Of a stretch of 9,559 nt of DNA, positions 1 to 7,717 are shown piece by piece. The translations under genes were made by a program, and so were the position numbers. Under the pieces are notes generated by a model. That model saw only the letters and a program-made list of their open reading frames with translations. It did no database searches and was not told where the DNA came from. The stretch is from Candidatus Endoriftia persephone str. Hot96_1+Hot96_2 (lineage in GTDB: Bacteria; Pseudomonadota; Gammaproteobacteria; Chromatiales; Chromatiaceae). The stretch spans positions 1 through 9,559 of the forward strand of contig AASF01002168.1 in NCBI GenBank assembly GCA_000168735.1. The letters run 5' to 3'. Every line of letters starts with the position of its first letter. Positions within the stretch are counted from its first letter, which is position 1.

Positions 1-1
1 G

Positions 2-703
2 CCCTTGATCATCACCAGCGTCTCCGCCGACAACGACCTGCTACAGGTGGTCGATCAGCTACTATCCGGCCTGGCACTGGGCAAGGTGGTGCTCGACACC
101 TCCACCGTAAACAGCGAGACCGCCCGCGAGGCAGCCAGACGGGTTACCGACCGCGGCGCACTGTTCCTCGACGCACCGGTCTCCGGCGGCTCCGAGGGGG
201 CAATAAACGGCACCCTGGGCGATGATGGTGGGCGGCGACGCCGCCACCCTCGACCGGCTGCGCCCGACCCTCACCGCCATCACCAACAGCGTCACTCACA
301 TGGTGTCCAGTGGGCAGCGGTCATGCCACCAAGGCAGTCAACCAGATCATGGTCGCCGGCATCAATCAGGCGGTCACCCGAGTGCTCTCGCCCTTCGGCC
401 AGCAACAGGGACTCGATATGCACAAGGTGATCGAGGTGGTCGGTGGCGGCGCCGCCGGCAACTGGTTCCTCGACCATCGCGGCAAAACCATGGTGAACAA
501 CAGCTTCACCCCCGGCTTCAAGCTGGCCCTGCACAACAAAGATCTGGAGATCATCCGTCAGATGGCGGCGCAGTTGGGAGTTGAGCTGCCGATAGTGGAG
601 ATGACCCTGGCCGACTATCGTTCGCTGCTCGACGAGGGCCACGGCGAAGAGGACATCTCCACCCTGGGCCACCGCAAGGCGCGACCTCTTCAGCGATGGC
701 TGA
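2..703 (+). CDS. NAD(P)-dependent beta-hydroxyacid dehydrogenase (3-hydroxyisobutyrate dehydrogenase/GarR family), 5'-truncated, frameshifted as read
   Basis: This is the 3' part of a beta-hydroxyacid dehydrogenase, a family that oxidises or reduces small 3-hydroxyacids or semialdehydes with NAD(P) in the cytosol. The N-terminal Rossmann GxGxxG lies off the window. Visible motifs are [13 protein letters not shown], the substrate-binding [16 protein letters not shown], and [11 protein letters not shown], which carries the catalytic lysine of the family, followed by an all-helical C-terminal domain ([22 protein letters not shown]). Three +1 frameshifts break the frame: an extra G at 217-219, one base at 303-306, and an extra G at 666-668. 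After removing them the protein ends at the TGA at 701-703, which overlaps the rep start (ATGGCTGA). The substrate cannot be told; tartronate semialdehyde, 3-hydroxyisobutyrate or succinic semialdehyde are family options. The family call is firm and the specificity is unknown. Confidence 0.85.
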
Positions 704-2720
704 TCTCAACCCACGACAGGCCGAGGCGGTGCGCTACATCGACGGCCCGCTACTGGTGCTGGCCGGTGCCGGCAGCGGCAAGACCCGGGTCATCACCCAC
801 CAAGATCACCTATCTGGTAGAGAAGTGCGGCATCGATGCCCGCCACATCACCGCCGTCACCTTCACCAACAAGGCGGCGCGGGAGATGAAAGCGCGAGTC
901 GCCCAAGCAGCTCAGCGGCAAGCGCGGCAGGGGTCTGAGCATCTCCACCTTTCACACCCTCGGGCTGAACATTCTGCGTCGCGAGCTGAAGCGGCTCGGC
1001 TATAAATCGGGCTTCTCGATCTTCGACGACCAGGATGGCGCCAACCTTGCTGAAAGAGCTGATGAAGCGCCACGGCAGCGGTGACGACCAAGCATTCGTC
1101 TCCAGCACGCTGTGGCGCATCTCCGAGTGGAAGAACGACCTGATCGAGCCCGAACAGGCGCTGGCCCAGGCGGAAGACGACCTGGACACCCGCAAACGCC
1201 ATCATCTACGCCGGAGTACCAGCGCCATCTGAAGGCCTACAACGACGGTCGACTCTCGACGACCTGATCCTCGCCCCCGGTGCAGCTGTTCCGCGATCAC
1301 CCCGAGGCACTCGAAGCTTGGCAAAACCGCATCCGCCACCTGCTGGTGGACGAATACCAGGACACCAACCTAGCGCAGTACGAGCTGGTCAAGCAGCTGG
1401 TCGGGCTGCGCGCCAGCTTTACCGTGGTGGGCGACGACGACCAGTCGATCTACGCCTGGCGCGGCGCCCGCCCGGAAAATTTGGTGCGGCTACAGCAGGA
1501 CTTTCCCGGCCTGCGGCTGATCAAGCTGGAGCAGAACTACCGCTCCAGCGGGCGCATTCTAAGGGCCAGCCAACCAGCTGATCAGCAACAACCCCCACGT
1601 CTTCGACAAGCGTCTGTGGAGTGAACTCGGCCCTGGCGAGGAGCTGCGGGTGATCGAGTGCCGCAACGAGGAGCATGAGGCGGAGCGGGTGGTGAGCGAG
1701 ATCCTCCACCACCGCTTCCAGAAGAAGACCAGCCACGGCGACTACGCCATCCTCTACCGCGGCAACCATCAGGCGCGGCTGTTCGAAAAGGCCCTGCGCA
1801 TCCACAAGATCCCCTATTTCCTCAGCGGCGGCACCTCCTTCTTCTCACGCACAGAGATCAAGGACGTAATGGCCTACCTGCGGCTGCTGGCGAATCCCGA
1901 CGATGACGCCGCCTTCCTGCGCGTGATCAATACCCCACGCCGCGAGATCGGCCCCGCCACCCTGGAGAAGCTCTGGCGCCTACGCCCAGCTGGCGCGAGA
2001 TCGGCCTGTTCAGCGCCTGCTGACGAGCTGGGGTTGGGTGAACAGCTGGGCGAACGCGCCCTGACTCGGCTGCGCGGCTTTGCCGAGTGGATCAGCAGCT
2101 TCGCCCGACGCGCCGGAGTCGGAGCCACCCAAGCAGATCGCCCAAGCCCTGGTGCGCGACATCGACTACGACAGCTGGTTGCGCGAGAATGCCAGCAGCG
2201 ACGCCATCGCTGAGCGGCGCATGGAGAACGTCAACGATCTGTGCGACTGGCTCGGCGCGCTGGCCAAGGATGAACAGGAGAAGAGCCTGGCCGAGATGGT
2301 CAGCCATCTGACCCTGATGGATGTGCTGGAGCGGCAGAACGAGGAGGCCGGTGACAACGACCAGGTGCACCTGATGACCCTGCACGCCGCCAAGGGGGCT
2401 GGAGTTCCCCCATGTCTTCCTGGTCGGCATGGAGGAGGAGCTGCTGCCCCATCGCAGCAGCATCGAGGAGGAGAATATCGAGGAGGAGCGCCGCCCTCGC
2501 CTACGTCGGCATCACCCGCGCCCAGCGCAGCCTGACCATGACCTACGCCGCCAAACGCAAACGCTACGGCGAGCTGGTCCGTTGCGAACCGAGCCGTTTT
2601 CTGCAGGAGCTGCCGGAGGAGGATCTCAGCTGGGAGGGGGGCAAGAGCAGCCTCTCACCGGAACAGAAACAGGAGCGCGGCAGCGCTCACTTAGCGAACC
2701 TGAGGGCGATGCTCTCCTGA
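696..2720 (+). CDS. rep: ATP-dependent DNA helicase Rep (superfamily 1A), full length but with about 14 indels as read
   Basis: Rep is a 3'-5' SF1A helicase that helps replication forks move past protein roadblocks. The order of motifs matches E. coli Rep throughout. Walker A is GAGSGKT (about residue 25), followed by [13 protein letters not shown] (Ia), [24 protein letters not shown] (Walker B), [15 protein letters not shown] (III), [13 protein letters not shown] (IV), [57 protein letters not shown] (V) and AYVGITRAQ (VI). The C-terminus HLANLRAML is typical. I place +1 insertions near 798, 902, 1044, 1193, 1214, 1275, 1568, 1976, 1996, 2018, 2104, 2397 and 2492, and a 4-base deletion near 1250. 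Correcting all of them closes the frame exactly at about 671 aa, against 673 for E. coli as I recall it. The start ATG overlaps the end of the preceding dehydrogenase, so the two are probably co-transcribed. If the indels are real this would be a pseudogene, but the preserved residues argue for sequence error. Confidence 0.93.
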
Positions 2721-2732
2721 TCACCCACAACG

Positions 2733-2760
2733 CAACAGGCCGCCCAGCGGCGGCCTGTTG
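2733..2760. terminator. Perfect 12-bp hairpin between convergent rep and cytochrome c genes
   Basis: The arms CAACAGGCCGCC (2733-2744) and GGCGGCCTGTTG (2749-2760) pair perfectly around a CAGC loop. The hairpin starts 13 bases after the rep stop and sits 24 bases past the end of the minus-strand cytochrome gene, where a shared bidirectional terminator is expected. A long U tract is lacking on both strands (TT then C on plus), so it may work poorly as an intrinsic terminator or act mainly to protect 3' ends. Confidence 0.72.
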
Positions 2761-2784
2761 TTCAAGCGGCGGTGCAGAGAAGAC

Positions 2785-3267
2785 CTACAGCCCGCTCAAC
2801 CACTCGGCAATGGTCTGCATCTCCGCATCTGAGACACCGGCAATCACGCCCTTCATGACCGCCGCTTGGCCGTTGTGGCGGGCACCCGTCTTGATGTCTT
2901 TCATCTGCGCGACCAGATAGGCAACGCTCTGTCCCGCCAGCGTGGGGTAGACCGGCATTACGGTCTTTTTGGCATCCGCCCCATGACAGCCGGCACATCC
3001 CTTCGCCGCATAGAGTGCGGCGCCGGCAGATCCAGCAGCGGCTGGTGCTGCCGCTGCCGGCGCGGCATTAGCAGCGGGCTTCGGCGCCGCTGCTGCAGCT
3101 GGCGCAGGAGCAGCAGGAGCCGCCTGCCCCTCAACAGCCACCTTGCCTACCGGGCTGATGCGAACACGCACATCGGCACGCTCTTCGGCCCAGGCACTCG
3201 CGCACAGCGTCACGCCCAGAGCACCCGCCATCACCAACCTACCCATCTTCAAAGCAGCCCTACTCAT
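2785..3267 (-). CDS. Periplasmic class I cytochrome c with Ala/Pro-rich linker
   Basis: This is a 160-aa exported monohaem cytochrome c, probably an electron carrier in the periplasm. A signal peptide (residues 1-27, cleavage likely after ASAWA) is followed by a short conserved-looking segment, [14 protein letters not shown] (about 35-48), of the kind seen before the haem domain in cytochrome c5-like proteins. An Ala/Pro-rich linker runs from about 49 to 82. The haem domain has GCAGCHG (CxxCH at 91-95), YPTLAGQS, and AAVMKGV, whose Met138 is the likely axial ligand; it ends in [16 protein letters not shown] chose the ATG at 3267 because a GAGGGGG ribosome-binding site lies about 9 bases upstream and the signal peptide starts there; the frame stays open further upstream without looking coding. 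No frameshift is seen. The partner is unknown. Confidence 0.88.
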   Translation of the reverse strand: MSRAALKMGRLVMAGALGVTLCASAWAEERADVRVRISPVGKVAVEGQAAPAAPAPAAAAAPKPAANAAPAAAAPAAAGSAGAALYAAKGCAGCHGADAKKTVMPVYPTLAGQSVAYLVAQMKDIKTGARHNGQAAVMKGVIAGVSDAEMQTIAEWLSGL

Positions 3268-3373
3268 CACTGGAAACCCCCTCGTTAAATATCGCGAACA
3301 GCCCGCTGGGCCGACCATCCATTAGAAAATCACGAGATTATACAGGTAGATGGGCAAAGATCGAATCCTCGGA

Positions 3374-3403
3374 TAGACGCGCCCTTTGCTGGGGCGGTAA
3401 ACT
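3374..3403 (+). promoter_or_regulatory. Candidate sigma70 promoter of the tRNA gene
   Basis: TAGACG (3374-3379, 4/6 to TTGACA) and TAAACT (3398-3403, 4/6 to TATAAT) are separated by 18 bases and lie 29 bases before the tRNA. A GC-rich stretch (ACGCCG) follows the -10, as is common at stringently controlled stable-RNA promoters. The matches are weak, so this is a candidate only. Confidence 0.35.
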
Positions 3404-3432
3404 ACGCCGTCTTTCGCAGACAGGATCGTCAT

Positions 3433-3509
<77 letters not shown>

Positions 3510-3513
3510 TATC

Positions 3514-3545
3514 AAAAAAGCCATCCCATCCGGGGTGGCTTCTTT
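3514..3545. terminator. Bidirectional intrinsic terminator (tRNA-Arg on plus, GGDEF-EAL gene on minus)
   Basis: AGCCATCCC (3519-3527) pairs with GGGGTGGCT (3532-3540) over 9 bp, including one G-U, around the loop ATCC. On minus the stem is followed by six T (complement of 3514-3519), a good U tract about 10 bases after the end of the GGDEF-EAL gene. On plus it is followed by TCTTTCT, starting 10 bases after the tRNA CCA. Confidence 0.82.
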
Positions 3546-3549
3546 CTGT

Positions 3550-5663
3550 TCAGGGCATGATCAGCTGCGCAAAGGCCTCGGCCGACATCGGCTGGCTGTG
3601 CAGAAACCCCTGATAAGTGTCGCAGCCCTCGGCCCGCAGCCACGCCAGCTCAGCCGACTGCTCCACACCCTCGGAGATTACCTGCAGACCCAGGCTCCTG
3701 CCTAGCACAATCATCGCCCGCACGATCGCCTGATTTTCCATGCTGCCAATCAGATCATGAATGAAGGTACGGTCGACCTTCAGGGTGTCGACCGGAAACT
3801 GTTTCAGATAGCTGAGAGAGGAGTAGCCGGTACCAAAGTCGTCGATGGCGATCTGCACCCCCAGCGCCTTGATGCTCTCCAGGTGTTCAATCAGTATCTC
3901 AAGGTTCTCGGCACAGCTGTTCTCGGTCACCTCCAGTTCAATTAAACCGGGATCGAGTCCGAACTGCCCCAGCAGTTCACCTAACTCACTGGCAAACTGC
4001 ACATCAGCTAGCTGATGGTTGCTGATGTTGATGGAGAGACGCACCGGCCTCAGGCCGTCTAGCTGCCATTGAGACGCCTGTTGCAATGCCTGCCGCACCA
4101 GCCATCGACCGAGCGGCAGGATCAACCCGCTCTCCTCCGCCAGAGAGATAAATTGCTCTGGAAGCATCAAACCCAACTCCGGATGCTGCCAACGCAGCAA
4201 CACCTCTACACCGACAATATCCCCACTCTCGACATCCACCTGTGGCTGATAGAGGAGCAGGAACTGCTCCTGCTCCACCGCTTGACGCATGGCCCGTTCC
4301 AGTTCGAATGATGCCTCCAACACCTCGGTCAGCATTGGCGTGTAGAAGGCATAGCCATTGCGTCCTTTGGCCTTGGCCTGGTACATCGCAGCATCTGCAT
4401 TGCGCACTAAGGTGGTGACATCCTCGCCATCCTCCGGGTAGAGGCTGATACCAATGCTGACGCCGATATGCATCTGCAGCGAGTCGAGACTGCGCTCCCT
4501 GCCGATCACAGCGAGTAGCTTTTCGGCCACGTTGATCACATGGTCACGCCCATGCACCCCCTCAAGGATTACCACGAACTCATCCCCACCCAGGCGCGCA
4601 ATGGTATCCTCTTCGCGCAACGCCTCGAGCAGATCCTTCGCTACCAGCGCCAGCAGGCGATCCCCCATCGGGTGGCCGAAGGCGTCATTGATCTGCTTGA
4701 ATCGGTCCAGATCGAGAAACAGCAGCGCCAGACCGATCTTGCTACGGTTGGCGCGATTTAGCGCATGGTTGAGTCGATCATGGAATAGCAGGCGGTTGGG
4801 CAGACCGGTCAGTGTATCGTGCTGGGCAAGCTGCTGGTAACGCTCCTGGGAGTCCGCCAGCTTGATCAGTGAATCGCGGAATACAATCAGTGCCTGTCCC
4901 ATCGCCTTCAGCTCACGGGAAGCCATCACCGAGGCGGGAACCTGCACCCCGGTGTTGCCCTTGGCCAACTCCACCATCGCCTTGATCATGCGTTGCACAT
5001 CAGCCGACATGAGCCGCGCCAACAGTAGTCCGGAAACGATCATGCCGGCCACAGTGATGATCAGCAACATGGAGTAGTTGATCAGTTGCTGCTTGGAGTG
5101 CTCCCACTGCTTGCCGATCTCCCGCTTAATATCCTCCTGAAAGATCCGCTGTAGCTCCTGAAACAACTGATTGATCGCCAGATAGTGGCGAGCCACCCCC
5201 CTGATGTGAAAGCCGGCCATCTCCAGATTAACCGTACCCATCTCCACCGCCGTGATCACGTCGTTGCGATAGACGCCAAAGGCATCCAATAGGACCCGGT
5301 ACTTCGCCTGTTCCAGATCGTCCAGCGGGTAGTCAGAGGGCAATGAATTCAGTTCCTCTTCGATCTCATTCAGCTCATCCAACAGGCGGTGTACCCCGTT
5401 CATAGACTCCCTCTTCATCAAGCTCCTGACCGGCTGCGCCCATCACGCTTCAGCAACCTCACATAATTGTTGCTGACCCGGCTCGAGAGCTGGCTCACCC
5501 TATTCAGGATCGGCAGATCCTCACCGTTCAGGTGCTCAAACAGTACCTCCTGCTCGAAGATGGCATTCAGGAAGATCAGCGCCAGCCCGAGCATCAGCAG
5601 CAACCCAATCAAGGGCGCCACCAGAAACTTGCTGCGCAGTGGAAGGCGGGAGAGGAGACGCAT
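3550..5663 (-). CDS. Membrane-bound GGDEF-EAL cyclic-di-GMP protein with periplasmic helical sensor and HAMP, two frameshifts as read
   Basis: This inner-membrane protein would make and/or break cyclic di-GMP. After correction (about 703 aa) it has TM1 (about 14-35), a helical periplasmic sensor region resembling a four-helix bundle, TM2 (YSMLLIITVAGMIVSGLLL, about 196-215), HAMP, then GGDEF (RLGGDEF, about 358) with an intact RxxD inhibitory site (REED) five residues upstream, and EAL. The EAL signature reads EVLLRW rather than EALLRW. The other catalytic positions look intact: INISNHQL, ELEVTEN, IDDFGTGYSSL, TLKVDR, SEGVE and YQGF. Two +1 insertions, in CCC at 5439-5441 and near 5385-5389, split off the N-terminus. 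Removing both gives a smooth sensor sequence (DGAAGQELDEEGVYERGTP, then LLDEL). The ATG at 5663 lies 22 bases after the upstream phosphatase stop, so the two probably form an operon; no strong ribosome-binding site is seen. Confidence 0.93.
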
Positions 5664-5685
5664 GGATCAGGTCCGGTCTGGCATT

Positions 5686-6336
5686 TTATTCAGGCCAGTC
5701 ATCGGGATTGATCTGCCCAAGAAACTGATAAGACTGCCCTTGTTGGGGGCGGAACACCATCACCACCCCCTCTAACATAGGCCATAGCCCGGTCGCCTCC
5801 TTCAGATTGGCGGTGTGGGAGACCAGCACCCGGTTGCTCCCCGAGCGCGGAGCTTGGCCCAGCTGCCGGCGCAGGATCTCGCTCATCTGTGCCCTTTCGC
5901 TCTGCCGCATCCCGATCGCAAAGTGCAGCGCCTGCATCACATGGTGATCGCCAAATGCCAGCTGAGCAGTATCCCTGCACCGACAGTAGGGGCTGCTAAA
6001 CACCTCATCGATGCGGATCCCCAGTGTGCGAATCGCCTGACCAATCCGTTCCACCTGCTGACGCCCCTCGGCGGAGAGATTCCGCTGCATGCGGCAATCC
6101 TGCAACATTGCCCGATTGTGGCTCTGGTCGAACTGGCTGTGGTCAGTCGCTGCATGCCGCATGTAGAGGACCATGCCGCCCTCGCGCAGCGCTGCAATCA
6201 ACTCGGCAGGCGTGAGTAGACTCTCCGCTTCCACTGCACCCAACGACCAGTTCCATCCCAACAACACCAACAGCAGGAATGTCGTCAGCAGTGTTATCGT
6301 TTTACGCCTGAGCGTCTCGATCAATGGCAAGTCCAT
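5686..6336 (-). CDS. Membrane-anchored or exported histidine phosphatase-superfamily protein
   Basis: A 216-aa protein with an N-terminal hydrophobic segment (TITLLTTFLLLVLLGWNWSL, about 13-32) that acts as a signal peptide or anchor and places the catalytic domain in the periplasm. The phosphohistidine motif is LYMRHA (R60, H61), an RHA variant of RHG. The conserved second-half motifs are SSPYCRCRDTA (R119) and VLVSHTANL (H174), with EG at 189-190 in the usual acid position. The overall shape, short with an N-terminal anchor, recalls the Ais-like phosphatases that act on cell-envelope phosphates, but the substrate cannot be read from sequence. I chose the ATG at 6336 because GGAGG lies 4-5 bases upstream; the open frame continues 33 codons further without looking coding. 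It is first in an apparent operon with the GGDEF-EAL gene. No frameshift is seen. Confidence 0.85.
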   Translation of the reverse strand: MDLPLIETLRRKTITLLTTFLLLVLLGWNWSLGAVEAESLLTPAELIAALREGGMVLYMRHAATDHSQFDQSHNRAMLQDCRMQRNLSAEGRQQVERIGQAIRTLGIRIDEVFSSPYCRCRDTAQLAFGDHHVMQALHFAIGMRQSERAQMSEILRRQLGQAPRSGSNRVLVSHTANLKEATGLWPMLEGVVMVFRPQQGQSYQFLGQINPDDWPE

Positions 6337-6597
6337 ATTTCCTCCACACCCCACAGTGTGCCGATATTGCAACTTATAGGTTGTTTGATCATCTCTGACG
6401 AGCACCAGCAAGGCGGAGGAAGAAGCACCCCGCAAGATTCACACATGCAACGCCGCTCACTCCGGTAAGAGAGCTTGATCTTTCCACCGGCAGCGTCCAA
6501 CAAAAATAGTTCATAGGATCAGGAGGCTGTGCCAGGCACTGACAGCGAACTGCCCTACCGAGTAGACTGCTGCAGATCCAGACTGGCAGGAAGCATT
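6337..6597. other. Divergent intergenic region between phosphatase and VOC genes
   Basis: No gene is supported here. It must carry the promoters of the minus-strand phosphatase operon and the plus-strand VOC gene, but I see no clear -35/-10 pair on either strand. A short perfect palindrome, GTGCC-A-GGCAC (6529-6539), lies about 60 bases before the VOC start and could be an operator, or chance. Confidence 0.45.
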
Positions 6598-7020
6598 ATG
6601 AAGATAAAAGGCATTCACCATATCGCCATCATCGGCTCGGACTATGCACGATCCAAAAACCTTCTATACCGAGACGCTGGGGCTGTCGGTGATCGACGAG
6701 CACTACCGGGCGGGGCGTGATTCCTACAAGCTCGATCTGCGCGCACCGGACGGCGTGCAGATCGGAGCTATTCTCCTTTCCCGACGCGCCTCTGCGACCA
6801 AGTTATCCGGAGGCGCGGGGGCTCAGGCATCTCGCCTTTGCAGTGGAACAGATCGGCAACGCCATCGCGAGCCTGCAGGCCCGGGGAGTTCAGGTCGAGC
6901 CACTGCGGGTCGATGAGTATACCGGCCGGGCGATTCTGTTTCTTTAGCGATCCGGACGGGCTGCCTATCGAGCTCTATGAGTCGCCGTCAGGCTCCGATC
7001 AGGACGCCAGCGCGCTTTGA
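6598..7020 (+). CDS. gloA2: VOC-superfamily (glyoxalase I-like) protein, YaeR/GloA2 type, frameshifted as read
   Basis: A small cytosolic metalloprotein of the vicinal-oxygen-chelate family, related to E. coli YaeR. The corrected protein is about 139 aa and reads MKIKGIHHIAIIGSDYARSK, then TFYTETLGLSVIDEHYRAGR, DSYKLDLRAPDGVQIELFSF, PEARGLRHLAFAVEQI, RVDEYTGRRF and FSDPDGLPIELYE. The expected H-E-H-E metal ligands are visible (HH near the start, IELFSF, LRHLAF, IELYE). Three +1 insertions break it: an extra A in 6654-6658, an extra G near 6765, and an extra G near 6929. The ATG at 6598 follows AGGAAG at a suitable distance. The physiological substrate of this subfamily is not settled, so lactoylglutathione lyase activity should not be assumed. 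Confidence 0.9.
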
Positions 7021-7084
7021 TTGTCGACGAGCCTCATCTATCCAGGATCAGCAGACCCGAGCACCAGCCAAAATCCCTGCTATT

Positions 7085-7101
7085 TTTGTTGGTATAACAA
7101 A
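7085..7101. promoter_or_regulatory. Palindrome overlapping a -10-like TATAAC upstream of the DsrC/TusE-like gene
   Basis: TTTGTT (7085-7090) and AACAAA (7096-7101) form a perfect 6-bp inverted repeat around GGTAT. TATAAC at 7093-7098 matches the -10 consensus at 5 of 6 positions and lies inside the palindrome. That would suit a repressor operator. No matching -35 is seen, and the regulator is unknown. Confidence 0.35.
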
Positions 7102-7126
7102 GACAAATCGCACACAGTTTGATCTG

Positions 7127-7144
7127 ACACCTTGTTGGAGGTGT
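7127..7144 (+). promoter_or_regulatory. Hairpin sequestering the ribosome-binding site of the DsrC/TusE-like gene
   Basis: ACACCT (7127-7132) pairs perfectly with AGGTGT (7139-7144) around the loop TGTTGG. The GGAGG ribosome-binding site (7137-7141) is split between the loop and the 3' arm. In mRNA this could lower translation initiation at the ATG at 7148, four bases beyond the stem. Confidence 0.45.
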
Positions 7145-7147
7145 GAA

Positions 7148-7538
7148 ATGCGTTTGGAGGAAATGGAGCGGCAGCAAGCCTTATCCGGGCTCCGCAACCC
7201 CTCAGTGCTGACTATCGATGGCCATGTCATCGCAACCGACAAAGACGGTTATCTGCTCGACCACAACGACTGGTCACCACTCATTGCAGAGACCCTCGCG
7301 CAACGTGATGGTGTCACCTTGGAAGAGGATCACTGGATCCTCATCGATTTCCTGCACCGTTTTTATGCAGAGTTCGAGATTGCACCGGAGATGCCGGTGC
7401 TCGCGCGCAATCTCTGCAAAGACAAAAACGACTGCCGCTGGAGCAAAAAATATATCAACGGGCTCTTTCCAGAGGGCGCTAGATCGGTCTGTCGCTATGC
7501 AGGACTGCCGATGCCCGGTGGGAAGGGGCTGCTTCTGA
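7148..7538 (+). CDS. DsrC/TusE-family sulfur-carrier protein, C-terminus frameshifted as read
   Basis: DsrC/TusE proteins carry sulfur on a C-terminal cysteine, either to dissimilatory sulfite reductase and related enzymes or in tRNA 2-thiouridylation. The corrected protein is about 129 aa: a roughly 17-residue N-terminal extension, then LTIDGHVIATDKDGYL, NDWSPLIAETLAQRDGV, EEDHWILIDFLHRFYAEFEI, LFPEG and SVCRYAGLPMPGGKGCF. As read, a +1 in the G/C run at 7525-7529 carries the frame past the true end to 7594 and loses the penultimate Cys; removing one base puts TGC (7530-7532) and TGA (7536-7538) in frame. Two further cysteines lie in NLCKDKNDCRW, where DsrC has a Gly/Lys-rich loop. I chose the ATG at 7148 because GGAGG lies 6 bases upstream; the ATG at 7163 has only 2 bases between GGAGG and start. 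Which branch (DsrC, TusE or a DsrC-like paralogue) is unclear. Confidence 0.85.
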
Positions 7539-7557
7539 TAGCAGCAGCGCAGATTAG

Positions 7558-7717
7558 GGGGCCTCTGATTAAGTCTGGACGAAGTAGATTGTGATTCAGA
7601 ATTTTCAGATTCAAGACGCAAATCGCACGTAATAGCTGGCTATTGCGAAGATTTGCAACGCAGAAGCTGGATATTCTGGGCACCAGGATACGAGCTCATG
7701 ACTTGATCAGAGGCTCC
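7558..7717. repeat. MITE-like inverted-repeat element
   Basis: Terminal arms at 7558-7575 and 7700-7717 are inverted repeats matching at 16 of 18 bases (core GCCTCTGATTAAGTC, against GCCTCTGATCAAGTC on the other strand). They enclose about 124 bases with a second, nested hairpin and no convincing gene. This is the shape of a miniature inverted-repeat element or a non-autonomous transposon remnant. No clear target-site duplication flanks it. It begins 20 bases after the corrected DsrC/TusE-like stop. Confidence 0.5.
7618..7656. repeat. Two-part hairpin at the centre of the inverted-repeat element
   Basis: GCAAATC (7618-7624) pairs with GATTTGC (7650-7656). Inside it, GTAATAG (7629-7635) pairs with CTATTGC (7640-7646), with one G-U, around CTGG. 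The two stems are joined by a small unpaired internal loop. There is no U tract, so it is not a standard terminator. It could be a structured RNA or a cruciform end. Confidence 0.55.

Noticed and set aside
696..2720. Rep as a genuine pseudogene
   Set aside because: All helicase motifs are intact, the indels are almost all +1 duplications of a neighbouring base, and correction gives a normal-length protein. Genuine decay would also show stops and lost motifs.
5418..5663. Separate small membrane protein of 81 aa upstream of the GGDEF-EAL frame
   Set aside because: Two +1 corrections join it smoothly to the downstream frame as TM1 and the first sensor helix of the same protein.
6529..6539. GTGCC-A-GGCAC palindrome as a defined operator
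   Set aside because: It is short, no matching promoter elements surround it, and no second copy was noticed, so chance is not excluded.
7020..7147. Longer N-terminus for the DsrC/TusE-like protein from an ATG at 6977
   Set aside because: It would overlap the VOC gene and read through the palindrome and hairpin. The ATG at 7148 has a well-placed GGAGG.
7539..7594. Real C-terminal extension of the DsrC/TusE-like protein
   Set aside because: The extension has no family match, runs into the inverted-repeat element, and costs the penultimate cysteine that the family uses.
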